From: Bacillota bacterium
Lineage (GTDB): Bacteria > Bacillota > Clostridia > Lachnospirales > Cellulosilyticaceae
NCBI GenBank assembly: GCA_023436395.1
Contig: JAEZJJ010000020.1
Coordinates: forward strand, 1 to 29,904
Reading direction: 5' to 3'
Length of the DNA: 29,904 nucleotides
Below are positions 22,362-29,904 of the stretch, piece by piece. The notes below the pieces were generated by a model. The model worked only from the letters and a program-made list of their open reading frames with translations, ran no database searches and was not told where the DNA came from. Made by a program: the position numbers and the translations under genes. How positions within the stretch are numbered: position 1 is the stretch's first letter; the number at the start of each line of letters is the position of its first letter.

Positions 22362-23765
22362 ATGAAGAAGAAATTTATTAGTGTACTATTAGGAACAGCA
22401 ATGTTATCAACATTATTAACAGGATGTGGAAATAGCAGTAATAAAGAAACATCTAGTTCACCTGCAGCGAGTACAGAAACAGAAGCAAAAGATACAGAAA
22501 CTCCAGCAGCTACAACTTCAGAAGAAATAGCAGGAGGAGAAAAAGTTGATCTTTACATTTTACAATACAAAGTAGAGATTCATGATGCATTACAAAATGC
22601 AGTTAATAAATATATGGAACTTCATCCAAATGTAAATATCACTTTAGAAACAGTTGGTGGTGGGGATGATATCGGTGTTGTCTATAAATCAAAAGCAGCA
22701 GCAGGACAAATGCCAGATATCTTTAATGCAATTGGACCAGAAGAATGCGGTACATATATGGAATACTTAGAGGATTTATCAGATCAACCTTGGGTGTCAC
22801 ATGCTAACTCAGGTATGCTAGATCTAAATACAATTGATGGTAAAGTATATGGACTTCCATTATCAGCAGAGGCATTTGGGCTTGTTTATAATAAAGCCAT
22901 TTTTGAAGCAGCTGGAATTGATGCTTCTACACTCACATCATATGATGCAATTGACTCTGCATTTGCAACATTACAAGCAAAAATTGATGCTGGTGAGTTA
23001 AAAGATAAATTCCCAGATCTTAAAGCTGTAACAGCAGTTCAAGGTGCTGAAAAATGGGTACTTGGTGACCATGCTGTAAACATAGCTTTAGCTCCAGAAT
23101 TTAATGAAGATGTATTTGCTTTAGCAAATGCAAAAGAAATTCAATTTACATATAAAGACGCATATCAATCATATATGGATTTACAACTGAAATACTCTAT
23201 TAATAAAGATGATTACAAAGGTGCTGTGGCAGTTGACTATAGTACAGCTGTAAAAGAATTATTAGGACTTGAACAAGTAGCAGTTATTCAACAAGGTAAC
23301 TGGATTTATGGAGATGTAAAGAGTATTGATGAGAATGTAGCTAATAACTTAGCATTCTTACCAGCTCCAATAAAAGGATATAAAGAAGATAGTATTATCA
23401 CATTAGTTGCTAACTACTGGTGTGTAAACTCACAATCAGATGCTAACAAAAAACTTGTAGCTAAAGATTTCTTAAACTGGTTATATCAATCAGAAGAAGG
23501 TAAACAAATTGTTGTTAATGAATTTGGTTTCTTACCAGTATTTGACAACTACGGTGATTTAGCACCAGCAGATAATTTATCAAAATCTATTCTTGATTTT
23601 GCTGCTGAAGGCAAAGCTGTAAGTGCTGTATTTAAAGGAACACCAGGTGCATCATGGTTACAAGATGTATTCGGAGCAAAAGTACAAGGTTACTTGACAG
23701 GTGATTTAACTTGGGATGAAGTATTTGAACAATCTGCATCTGAATGGGCATCTATGAGAAAGTAA
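22362..23765 (+). CDS. ABC transporter sugar-binding lipoprotein (maltodextrin-type)
   Basis: This is the extracellular solute-binding protein of a family 1 sugar ABC importer, anchored to the membrane outer face by lipid. The signal peptide MKKKFISVLLGTAMLSTLL ends in the lipobox LLTGC with C22 as the lipidated residue. A Ser/Thr/Glu-rich linker (about 24-60) leads to the binding lobes, including YNKAIFEAAGID and the late ASWLQDVFGAKVQGYL. ATG 22362 is chosen because AGAGGGG lies seven bases upstream; ATG 22356 is too close. Maltodextrin as ligand is inferred from malQ-glgP downstream. A hairpin after the gene may raise its level over the permeases. Confidence 0.9.
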   Translation: MKKKFISVLLGTAMLSTLLTGCGNSSNKETSSSPAASTETEAKDTETPAATTSEEIAGGEKVDLYILQYKVEIHDALQNAVNKYMELHPNVNITLETVGGGDDIGVVYKSKAAAGQMPDIFNAIGPEECGTYMEYLEDLSDQPWVSHANSGMLDLNTIDGKVYGLPLSAEAFGLVYNKAIFEAAGIDASTLTSYDAIDSAFATLQAKIDAGELKDKFPDLKAVTAVQGAEKWVLGDHAVNIALAPEFNEDVFALANAKEIQFTYKDAYQSYMDLQLKYSINKDDYKGAVAVDYSTAVKELLGLEQVAVIQQGNWIYGDVKSIDENVANNLAFLPAPIKGYKEDSIITLVANYWCVNSQSDANKKLVAKDFLNWLYQSEEGKQIVVNEFGFLPVFDNYGDLAPADNLSKSILDFAAEGKAVSAVFKGTPGASWLQDVFGAKVQGYLTGDLTWDEVFEQSASEWASMRK

Positions 23766-23804
23766 TAGCTCAAAAGTGAATAACAAATATTACTAGAGTA
23801 AGTC

Positions 23805-23843
23805 TTAGTGGGTGTAATAATAGATATTAATTACACCCACTAA
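23805..23843 (+). promoter_or_regulatory. Intercistronic hairpin between binding-protein and permease genes
   Basis: TTAGTGGGTGTAAT (23805-23818) pairs perfectly with ATTACACCCACTAA (23830-23843) around an 11-base loop but is not followed by a T run. It fits an mRNA-stabilising or partial-termination hairpin that favours the binding protein over the permeases, as known for mal operons. Confidence 0.65.
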
Positions 23844-24000
23844 AACTGCCTAGTAAATATAAAAGACATGAAAATTCAACTGAAGTAGTCTAAGAAAATA
23901 TATAGAAATCATAAATAGGATGATAGCCCTTATGAATATATTAATAAACTTAAAGGGATAAAATGAGGGTGGATATAAATAGGAGAGAGGATATACATAT

Positions 24001-24855
24001 ATGAAGCGTTCAAAACTAGGATTTTGGTTATTTTTAGCACCATGTTTGATTACATTTTTGACAGTAGTACTCATACCAGTGATCTGTGGTTTTTATTATT
24101 CCTTTACAGATTGGGATGGAATGTCATCTAGTGTTAACTTTGTAGGACTTGATAATTTTATTAGGCTTTTTACAAAGGAAGAGCAGTTTTGGGTATCTTT
24201 TGGTTTTACTGCACTATTCACTTTGGTTTCGCTTGTATTAATTAACATGGTAGGATTTGCACTAGCATTACTTGTTACGAAGAAGTTTAAAGGGGCAAAT
24301 ATATTAAGAAGTGTATTTTTTATGCCAAATTTAATTGGTGGTTTGCTTTTAGGTTTTGCATGGCAGTTTATTTTTACTAAAGTATTTCCAGCTACAGGAA
24401 TTCCTTTCTTTCAAAACTGGCTTACTAATAGAGAAACAGGATTTATGGCGCTTTTAATTGTAATGGTATGGCAAATGGGCGGTTATATGATGATTATTTA
24501 TGTGGCAGCCCTTCAAGGTATTCCAGATTCAGTATTAGAAGCAGCAGAGTTAGATGGGGCAAAAGGTTTTACTAAATTGAGAGCTATTGTTATCCCAATG
24601 GTATCCCAAGCATTTACAGTAGGTTTATTCTTAATGCTTTCAAACTCATTTAAATTATTTGATCAAAACTTAGCACTTACTAATGGTGGGCCTAATCGAT
24701 CAACAGAAATGTTAGCTCTTAATATTTACCAGACAGCCTTTAGTGGTAATGACATGGGATATGCACAAGCAAAAGCTTTAGTGTTTTTAATAACTATAGC
24801 TGTTGTTTCAGTTATACAACTTACAATTTCAAAGAGAGCAGAAATAGAAGCCTAA
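24001..24855 (+). CDS. Sugar ABC transporter permease (MalF-type)
   Basis: One of two inner-membrane permeases of the importer. It has 284 residues with about six membrane helices, the first at about 7-32, and the short first loop FTDWDGMSSSVNFVGLDNF typical of this family. The EAA loop that docks the ATPase is at about 180-199 (EAAELDGAKGFTKLRAIVIP). It lacks the long N-terminal extension of E. coli MalF, as is normal in Firmicutes. ATG 24001 follows GGAGAGAGGA. The gene for the second permease begins 25 bases downstream. Confidence 0.92.
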   Translation: MKRSKLGFWLFLAPCLITFLTVVLIPVICGFYYSFTDWDGMSSSVNFVGLDNFIRLFTKEEQFWVSFGFTALFTLVSLVLINMVGFALALLVTKKFKGANILRSVFFMPNLIGGLLLGFAWQFIFTKVFPATGIPFFQNWLTNRETGFMALLIVMVWQMGGYMMIIYVAALQGIPDSVLEAAELDGAKGFTKLRAIVIPMVSQAFTVGLFLMLSNSFKLFDQNLALTNGGPNRSTEMLALNIYQTAFSGNDMGYAQAKALVFLITIAVVSVIQLTISKRAEIEA

Positions 24856-24880
24856 TAGTAGGTGTTGGAGGGGTAGTTTT

Positions 24881-25711
24881 ATGGAAGAAAGAGAAAATGT
24901 GGTTTTAAGAACCATTAAAATTGTTATAGGTTTTGTTTTGGCTGCACTATATCTTGTACCTATTGTCATGCTATTATCAGCAGCTTTTAAAACACAAAAA
25001 AATATTTTTAAAGATATACTTGGATTTCCAGATCCTATTATATGGACAAATTTTGGTGAAGCCATGGAACGTATGGGATATTTAAGGGCATTATTTAACT
25101 CTTTATTCTTCACTATTATATCAACAGTTTTAATAATTTTATTTGCCTCTATGGCAGCATGGGTACTTGTACGTTATAAAACAAAAATGTCTAACTTTAT
25201 TTTTACATTATTTGCAATCTCAATGCTTATTCCTTTCCAATGCGTTATGTTACCATTGATGAGCATTATGGGAAAAGCTAATATGCTAAATCCAGCTGGA
25301 TTAATATTTGCATATATAGGTTTTGGATCTGCACTATCTATTATGCTTTTCCATGGATTTATTAAAGGAATACCAGTAGAATTGGAAGAATCAGCTATGA
25401 TAGATGGATGTAGTATGTTTAGTGTTTACAGACAAATCGTACTTCCATTACTAGGACCTATTGTAACAACTGTAGGTATTTTAAATATCATGTGGATTTG
25501 GAATGACTACTTATTACCAAGTCTTATAATTGGTTCTGATATTCAGTGGCGTACATTACCACTTAAGACATTCTACTTCTTCGGACAATTCTCAAGTCGC
25601 TGGGATTATGCTTCAGCAGCACTTATCTTATCTATGTTACCAATTGTAATATTCTATCTATTTGCACAAAAGAAGATTATAAAAGGTGTGGTAGATGGTG
25701 CTATCAAATAA
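24881..25711 (+). CDS. Sugar ABC transporter permease (MalG-type)
   Basis: This is the second permease of the pair, 276 residues. It has six predicted membrane helices, the first at about 12-33, and the EAA-type loop at about 169-188 (EESAMIDGCSMFSVYRQIVL). WIWNDYLLPSLI and the end FYLFAQKKIIKGVVDGAIK are the usual MalG-family C-terminal features. GGAGGGG precedes ATG 24881. No ATPase gene follows, so a shared MsmX/UgpC-type ATPase encoded elsewhere must power the importer. A dispersed repeat copy lies 17 bases after the stop codon. Confidence 0.92.
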   Translation: MEERENVVLRTIKIVIGFVLAALYLVPIVMLLSAAFKTQKNIFKDILGFPDPIIWTNFGEAMERMGYLRALFNSLFFTIISTVLIILFASMAAWVLVRYKTKMSNFIFTLFAISMLIPFQCVMLPLMSIMGKANMLNPAGLIFAYIGFGSALSIMLFHGFIKGIPVELEESAMIDGCSMFSVYRQIVLPLLGPIVTTVGILNIMWIWNDYLLPSLIIGSDIQWRTLPLKTFYFFGQFSSRWDYASAALILSMLPIVIFYLFAQKKIIKGVVDGAIK

Positions 25712-25728
25712 GAGACATAGTAGATATA

Positions 25729-25740
25729 GGGACGGTTCTT
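25729..25740 (+). repeat. Copy of the GGGGACGGTTCTT dispersed repeat after the MalG-type permease gene
   Basis: GGGACGGTTCTT, preceded by ATATA as in the other copies, lies 17 bases after the permease stop codon and is in the same orientation as the copies near 10553 and 13580-13684. Confidence 0.65.
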
Positions 25741-25785
25741 AGAATAAAAGAGTTTTTATTAAGTAATAATAATGTTTTAGAAAGG

Positions 25786-25827
25786 ATTTTCAAAAAATAC
25801 CATCTAAAGATTGTATTTTTTGAAAAT
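25786..25827. promoter_or_regulatory. 15-base perfect inverted repeat overlapping the malQ -35
   Basis: ATTTTCAAAAAATAC (25786-25800) pairs perfectly with GTATTTTTTGAAAAT (25813-25827) around a 12-base loop. The right arm contains most of the -35 box of the malQ promoter. It may be a second operator, or a terminator or attenuator of read-through from the permease genes, since the right arm carries six T. Confidence 0.5.
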
Positions 25828-25839
25828 TTAGCATATAAT
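25811..25839 (+). promoter_or_regulatory. Promoter of malQ-glgP
   Basis: TTGTAT (25811-25816), a 17-base spacer and TATAAT (25834-25839) form a good sigma-A promoter about 70 bases before malQ, giving the enzymes expression separate from the transporter. Confidence 0.75.
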
Positions 25840-25843
25840 AAAC

Positions 25844-25859
25844 TGAAAACGGTACCAAT
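25844..25859. promoter_or_regulatory. LacI-family operator at the malQ-glgP promoter
   Basis: TGAAAACGGTACCAAT lies four bases after the -10 box and matches the operator at 21113-21128 in 14 of 16 bases. Same sequence and same promoter position point to one regulator for both units, most simply the LacI-type protein encoded at 21311. Confidence 0.65.
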
Positions 25860-25911
25860 TGTGAAAGATATAATTTGGTAGCAAAATACTAAATTAGGAG
25901 CGTGGTTGTGA

Positions 25912-27408
25912 GTGGGCAGAAAAAGTGGAATAATAATGCATATTTCATCATTGTCGGAAAAGTATGGAATTGGTAGCTTTGGTAAAAAAGCTTATGAATT
26001 TGCAGATTTCCTTAAAGAAGCAGGACAAAGTTATTGGCAGATACTTCCTTTAGGGCCTACAAGTTATGGAGATTCTCCATATCAATCATTTTCAGCTTTT
26101 GCAGGAAATCCTTATTTTATAGATTTAGATATATTAGCAAATGAAGGATTATTAAAATCAGAGGATTATGTAGATGTTGATTTTGGTAGTGATGAATTCG
26201 TAGATTATGAAAAATTATTTAAACAAAGAAATAAAGTATTACATATAGCTTATAGAAATTCAAAGGGTAAATTAACAGAGCAAATTAGTGTTTTTGAAAG
26301 AGAAAATAGTAGTTGGCTTAAAGATTATGCAATGTATATGGCTATTAAGTTCAAAATGGGACTTCGTAGTTGGCAAGAATGGGATGAAGACATTAAGTGT
26401 AGGCAACCAGATGCAATGGATTCATACGAAGAAGAACTTAAAGATGAAGTTGACTATTGGATTTTTATTCAATATCAATTTTATAAACAATGGGAAGCAT
26501 TAAAAGAATATGTAAATAATTTGGGCATTAAGATTATCGGTGATATTCCGATTTATGTTTCAACTGATAGCGCAGATGCATGGGCAAATGATCAATTATT
26601 TAAATTAGATGAAAATAAAAAACCTACGGTTATAGCTGGCTGTCCTCCAGATGCTTTTTCGGAAGATGGACAATTATGGGGAAATCCAATTTATGATTGG
26701 GATTATCTTGAAAAGACAGGTTATGAGTGGTGGATTGAACGATTAAAGGCTAGTCTAAAACTTTATGATGTAATCCGTATTGACCACTTTAGAGGATTTG
26801 AAGCATTTTGGGAAATTCCTGCAGGACATACAACAGCCAAAAAAGGTAAATGGGTTAAGGGACCAGGAATTAAACTTTTCAAGGCCGTTAAGGAAGTATT
26901 GGGAGATATTGATGTAATAGCAGAAGATTTAGGGTATTTAACAGATGAGGTGATTAACTTCAGAGATGAAACTGGATATCCAGGAATGAAAGTACTTCAA
27001 TTTGCTTTTGATACAAGAGAAGAAAGTGATTATTTGCCACATAACTACACTAAAAACTGTGTTGTATATACAGGTACTCATGATAATGATACAGTCATGG
27101 GTTGGATTGATACCACCGGTAATAAAGAAGATGTCAAAAATGCAAAACGTTACTTGAAGTTAGATATGTGTGAAGGTTATCATTGGGGCTTTATTAGAGG
27201 GGCTTGGAGTAGTGTTGGAGATACAGCAATAGCTCAGATGCAAGATTTCCTAGGATTAGGGAATGAGGCACGTATGAATTTACCATCTACATTGGGTGGT
27301 AACTGGCAATGGCGTATTAAAGAAGGTAGTTTAACATCAGAACTCGCAAAGAAAATTTATGATTTAACCAAATTGTATGGCAGATTAGAGGAGGATTCAA
27401 ATGAATAA
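25912..27408 (+). CDS. malQ: 4-alpha-glucanotransferase (amylomaltase, GH77)
   Basis: MalQ moves alpha-1,4-glucan chains between maltodextrins and releases glucose, making chains long enough for the phosphorylase. The 498-residue protein starts RKSGIIMHISSLSEKYGIGSFG, as in the family. The catalytic set is D291 (VIRIDHFRGFEAFWE), E338 (VIAEDLGYLT) and D391 (GTHDNDTVMGW). The start is GTG 25912, ten bases after AGGAG; a stop codon immediately upstream rules out a longer frame, and the next ATG would lose conserved residues. It overlaps glgP by eight bases, indicating coupled translation. Confidence 0.94.
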   Translation: MGRKSGIIMHISSLSEKYGIGSFGKKAYEFADFLKEAGQSYWQILPLGPTSYGDSPYQSFSAFAGNPYFIDLDILANEGLLKSEDYVDVDFGSDEFVDYEKLFKQRNKVLHIAYRNSKGKLTEQISVFERENSSWLKDYAMYMAIKFKMGLRSWQEWDEDIKCRQPDAMDSYEEELKDEVDYWIFIQYQFYKQWEALKEYVNNLGIKIIGDIPIYVSTDSADAWANDQLFKLDENKKPTVIAGCPPDAFSEDGQLWGNPIYDWDYLEKTGYEWWIERLKASLKLYDVIRIDHFRGFEAFWEIPAGHTTAKKGKWVKGPGIKLFKAVKEVLGDIDVIAEDLGYLTDEVINFRDETGYPGMKVLQFAFDTREESDYLPHNYTKNCVVYTGTHDNDTVMGWIDTTGNKEDVKNAKRYLKLDMCEGYHWGFIRGAWSSVGDTAIAQMQDFLGLGNEARMNLPSTLGGNWQWRIKEGSLTSELAKKIYDLTKLYGRLEEDSNE

Positions 27409-29761
27409 GGAAGCACTTAAAAATAACATTAATAAGTATTGCAAAGTTAAATATGGAAAATCTTTAGCAGAGGCAAAAGATTATGAGATTTTTAATGCGT
27501 TATCTTTAGCATTACTTGAAGAAAAAGTTGATGATTGGAATGAAACAAAAGCATTATATAATAAAGGTAAAAAAGCATACTATTTATCAGCTGAATATTT
27601 AATGGGTCGTGCACTTGGTAATAACTTAATTAGCATGGGTGTGTATGATGAAGTTAAAGAAGTACTTAGTGAACTTAATATTGACCTTAATGTAATTGAA
27701 GAGATTGAAGAAGATGCTGGCCTTGGTAATGGAGGTCTTGGTAGACTTGCAGCATGTTTCATGGATTCAGGAGCAACAACTAATATTCCACTTCAAGGAT
27801 ATGGAATCCGCTACTCAAATGGTTTATTTAATCAAAAAATGGTTGATGGTGCTCAAATGGAAGAAGTTGATACATGGCTTAAATATGGAGATCCATGGAG
27901 TATTCGTCGCGATGATGAGGCTGTAGTTGTAGATTTTGCTGATTATAGTGTAAAAGCAGTACCTTACGACATGCCAATTATTGCTTATGGTTCAAAAAAT
28001 GTAAATACACTTAGATTATGGCAATCAGAATCTCTTGAAAGCTTTGATTTTAACCTGTTTAATGAACAAAATTATACAGAAGCATTAAGATGTAAGAATG
28101 ATGCAGAAAACATTTCAAGAGTACTTTACCCAAATGATTCAAAAGAAGAAGGTAAATTATTAAGATTACGCCAACAATACTTCATGGTAAGTGCTAGCTT
28201 AAAAGATATCATTCGTACACACAAAGCTAAATTTGGCAATGAATTTAATAACTTTGGAAAAGAGCATGCAGTTCAACTTAATGATACTCACCCTGTTCTT
28301 GCTATTCCAGAATTAATCAGACTTTTAGTAGATGAAGAAAATGTTAAATTTAAAGATGCTTTAAGTATTGCCAAAACAGTATTTGCTTATACAAATCACA
28401 CAATTTTAGCAGAAGCCTTAGAAAAATGGGATATCAAACTTATTGAAAAACTTTTCCCACGTATTCTTGAGATTATTCGCCATATTGACTTCATATTCGT
28501 ACAAGAATTAGAAGATAAAGGATATGATAAAAAAGCAATTAATGAATTTAAAATCATTAATTACAATCAAGTAAGAATGGCTAACTTAGCAATCTATGTT
28601 GGATTTGCAGTAAATGGTGTAGCTGCACTTCACACAGATATCTTAAAAGACACAGAACTTCACAACTGGTATGAATTATATCCAGAGAAATTCCAAAACA
28701 AAACAAATGGTATTACTCCAAGAAGATGGATGAAACTTTGTAATCAAGAATTATCAGCATTTATCACTGAACTTTTAGGATCTGACAGTTGGGTAAATAA
28801 CTTATCAGAACTTAAAGGATTAGAAAAATATATTAACGATGAAGCTGTTCTTAATAAACTTATGGCTATTAAGAAAACAAAGAAAGAACAACTTGCAGCT
28901 TATATCAAAAATGTAGAAGGTGTAGAGCTTGATCCAAACTCATTATTTGATATCCAAATCAAACGTTTACATGAGTACAAACGTCAATTACTTAATGCAT
29001 TCTATATTTTAGATTTATATAATAGACTTAAAGCTAACCCAGAAATGGATATTCCAAATGTTACATTTATCTTTGGTGCAAAAGCTTTCCCAGGCTATGT
29101 AAGAGCTAAAGCTATCGTTAAATTCATTGGAGAAATTGCTAAGAAAGTAAATAATGATCCAGTGATTGGTAGCAAGATGAAAGTTATCTTCGTAGAGAAC
29201 TACCGTGTATCTTATGGAGAAAAATTATTCCCAGCTGCAGACATTTCAAAACAAATCTCAACAGCAGGTAAAGAAGCATCTGGTACAGGTAACATGAAAT
29301 TCATGATGAATGGTGCTTTAACATTTGGAACATATGATGGTGCTAACGTGGAAATCGTTCAAGAAGCAAAAGAAGAAAACAACTTCATCTTTGGTTTACG
29401 TGTTGAAGATATCGAAGCAATGGGTGGCAAATACAATTCAAAAGCATACTATGAACAAGACCTGTCCCTAAAAACAGTAGTAGATGCTTTAGTAGATGGA
29501 ACATTCTGTGATGGTGGAACAGGAGAATTCCAAGATTTATATAATTCATTAGTAAATGAAGGAGATACTTATTTCTTATTAGCTGACTTTGTTGCATTTA
29601 AGGAAGCAGAAGATAAAGTATTTAAAGCATATAAAGATCAAAAACATTGGGCACAAATGAGCCTTATAAACATTGCAAATTCAGGTATTTTCTCAAGTGA
29701 TAGAACGATTTTACAATATGCTAATGAAATTTGGGGTATCACACCAGTAACAAATAAATAA
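27401..29761 (+). CDS. glgP: Glycogen/maltodextrin phosphorylase
   Basis: This GT35 enzyme cuts alpha-1,4-glucans with phosphate to glucose 1-phosphate, using pyridoxal phosphate. GLGNGGLGRLAACFMDS near 105-125 and LNDTHPVLAIPEL are the expected N-terminal and middle motifs. The PLP lysine is K633 in SGTGNMKFMMNG, followed by TFGTYDGANVEI. At 786 residues it is close to E. coli MalP (797) and lacks long eukaryotic regulatory extensions. GAGGAGGA inside the end of malQ serves ATG 27401. Placement after malQ, rather than with glgC/glgA, suggests a maltodextrin-degrading role. Confidence 0.94.
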   Translation: MNKEALKNNINKYCKVKYGKSLAEAKDYEIFNALSLALLEEKVDDWNETKALYNKGKKAYYLSAEYLMGRALGNNLISMGVYDEVKEVLSELNIDLNVIEEIEEDAGLGNGGLGRLAACFMDSGATTNIPLQGYGIRYSNGLFNQKMVDGAQMEEVDTWLKYGDPWSIRRDDEAVVVDFADYSVKAVPYDMPIIAYGSKNVNTLRLWQSESLESFDFNLFNEQNYTEALRCKNDAENISRVLYPNDSKEEGKLLRLRQQYFMVSASLKDIIRTHKAKFGNEFNNFGKEHAVQLNDTHPVLAIPELIRLLVDEENVKFKDALSIAKTVFAYTNHTILAEALEKWDIKLIEKLFPRILEIIRHIDFIFVQELEDKGYDKKAINEFKIINYNQVRMANLAIYVGFAVNGVAALHTDILKDTELHNWYELYPEKFQNKTNGITPRRWMKLCNQELSAFITELLGSDSWVNNLSELKGLEKYINDEAVLNKLMAIKKTKKEQLAAYIKNVEGVELDPNSLFDIQIKRLHEYKRQLLNAFYILDLYNRLKANPEMDIPNVTFIFGAKAFPGYVRAKAIVKFIGEIAKKVNNDPVIGSKMKVIFVENYRVSYGEKLFPAADISKQISTAGKEASGTGNMKFMMNGALTFGTYDGANVEIVQEAKEENNFIFGLRVEDIEAMGGKYNSKAYYEQDLSLKTVVDALVDGTFCDGGTGEFQDLYNSLVNEGDTYFLLADFVAFKEAEDKVFKAYKDQKHWAQMSLINIANSGIFSSDRTILQYANEIWGITPVTNK

Positions 29762-29780
29762 TAGATAAAATATTAAGAAG

Positions 29781-29832
29781 GGGATGTCGCGTAATTAATC
29801 AATTAGATTAGTTGGGTGACATCCCTACTTTT
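29781..29832 (+). terminator. Terminator after glgP
   Basis: GGGATGTC (29781-29788) pairs with GACATCCC (29818-29825). An inner AATTAATC/GATTAGTT helix extends it, and TACTTTTAT follows. Confidence 0.75.
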
Positions 29833-29845
29833 ATACAAAAATTTA

Positions 29846-29868
29846 AGGCAGGGGATAATCCCCTGCCT
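29846..29868 (-). terminator. Terminator hairpin, probably of a convergent gene beyond the window
   Basis: AGGCAGGGGA (29846-29855) and TCCCCTGCCT (29859-29868) form a perfect 10-base stem with a TAA loop. On the minus strand it is followed by TTAAATTTTT, so it most likely ends a minus-strand gene entering from the right edge. Too little sequence remains to identify that gene. Confidence 0.6.
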
Positions 29869-29904
29869 CTGTTGTTATACTAAGTTTATGAAAGACATCG
29901 TAAA

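Noticed and set aside
28958..28972. Near-cre sequence ATCAAACGTTTACAT in glgP
   Set aside because: It has one mismatch at a fixed cre position, and the codons specify the conserved phosphorylase segment IKRLHEYK, so chance is likely.
29878..29904. Short minus-strand frame ending in TMSFINLV at the right edge
   Set aside because: Only a few codons are visible and another minus frame is also open; the terminator suggests a gene, but the frame cannot be chosen.

Overview
The window reads as low-G+C Firmicutes DNA, most likely a fermentative gut or anaerobic clostridium of the Lachnospiraceae type (a Cellulosilyticum-like organism is my guess, not proven). Supporting this are AT-rich spacers, AGGAGG-type ribosome sites, sigma-A-like promoters (TTGNNN-N17-TATAAT), an intracellular subtilisin, a type-2 ArgC, and many small sugar-use operons each with its own regulator. 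I see no rRNA, tRNA or CRISPR array.

Region by region: (1) 1-1700 holds an IS110-family insertion sequence. Its transposase is split by a -1 shift at a run of nine A, and non-coding DNA rich in inverted repeats lies on both sides. The upstream part looks like the guide ('bridge'/'seek') RNA position of this family. (2) 1841-4667 is an overlapping response regulator/histidine kinase pair. (3) 5029-5556 is a Nudix hydrolase, convergent with a YheO-type PAS/HTH regulator (5645-6298). (4) 6653-10080 is a ketodeoxygluconate block: a KDPG aldolase with an extra C-terminal VOC-like domain, then two different PfkB-type KDG kinases, the second behind its own strong promoter. (5) 10292-10920 holds two small proteins, a DUF1294 membrane protein and an 84-residue helical protein with an 11-residue repeat. 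(6) 11016-13576 is an AraC-family regulator divergent from a GH13 cyclomaltodextrinase/neopullulanase. (7) 13816-14787 is argC with well-placed ARG boxes. (8) 14967-17619 carries an intracellular subtilisin and a cardiolipin synthase. (9) 17954-20795 (minus strand) is a fruK-fruA fructose PTS operon. (10) 21311-29761 is a maltodextrin block: LacI-type regulator, binding lipoprotein and two permeases, then malQ and glgP from a second promoter.

The genes fit one metabolic picture. Maltodextrin enters through the ABC transporter, whose ATPase is not encoded here, and is cut by MalQ and phosphorolysed by GlgP, with the GH13 enzyme feeding in. Fructose enters by PTS and goes to fructose 1,6-bisphosphate. 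Uronate-derived KDG is phosphorylated and split to pyruvate and glyceraldehyde 3-phosphate. A near-identical 16-base operator (TGAAAACGKTACCRAT) sits just after the -10 of both the lacI promoter and the malQ-glgP promoter, which ties the two maltodextrin units together.

A short dispersed repeat (GGGGACGGTTCTT) occurs three full times in a small array after the GH13 gene, once as the end of the DUF1294 coding sequence and once after the second permease gene, always in the same orientation. The items I would check first are the IS110 non-coding RNA and A9 slippage site, the shared maltodextrin operator, the ARG boxes, and the repeat that supplies a protein C-terminus.
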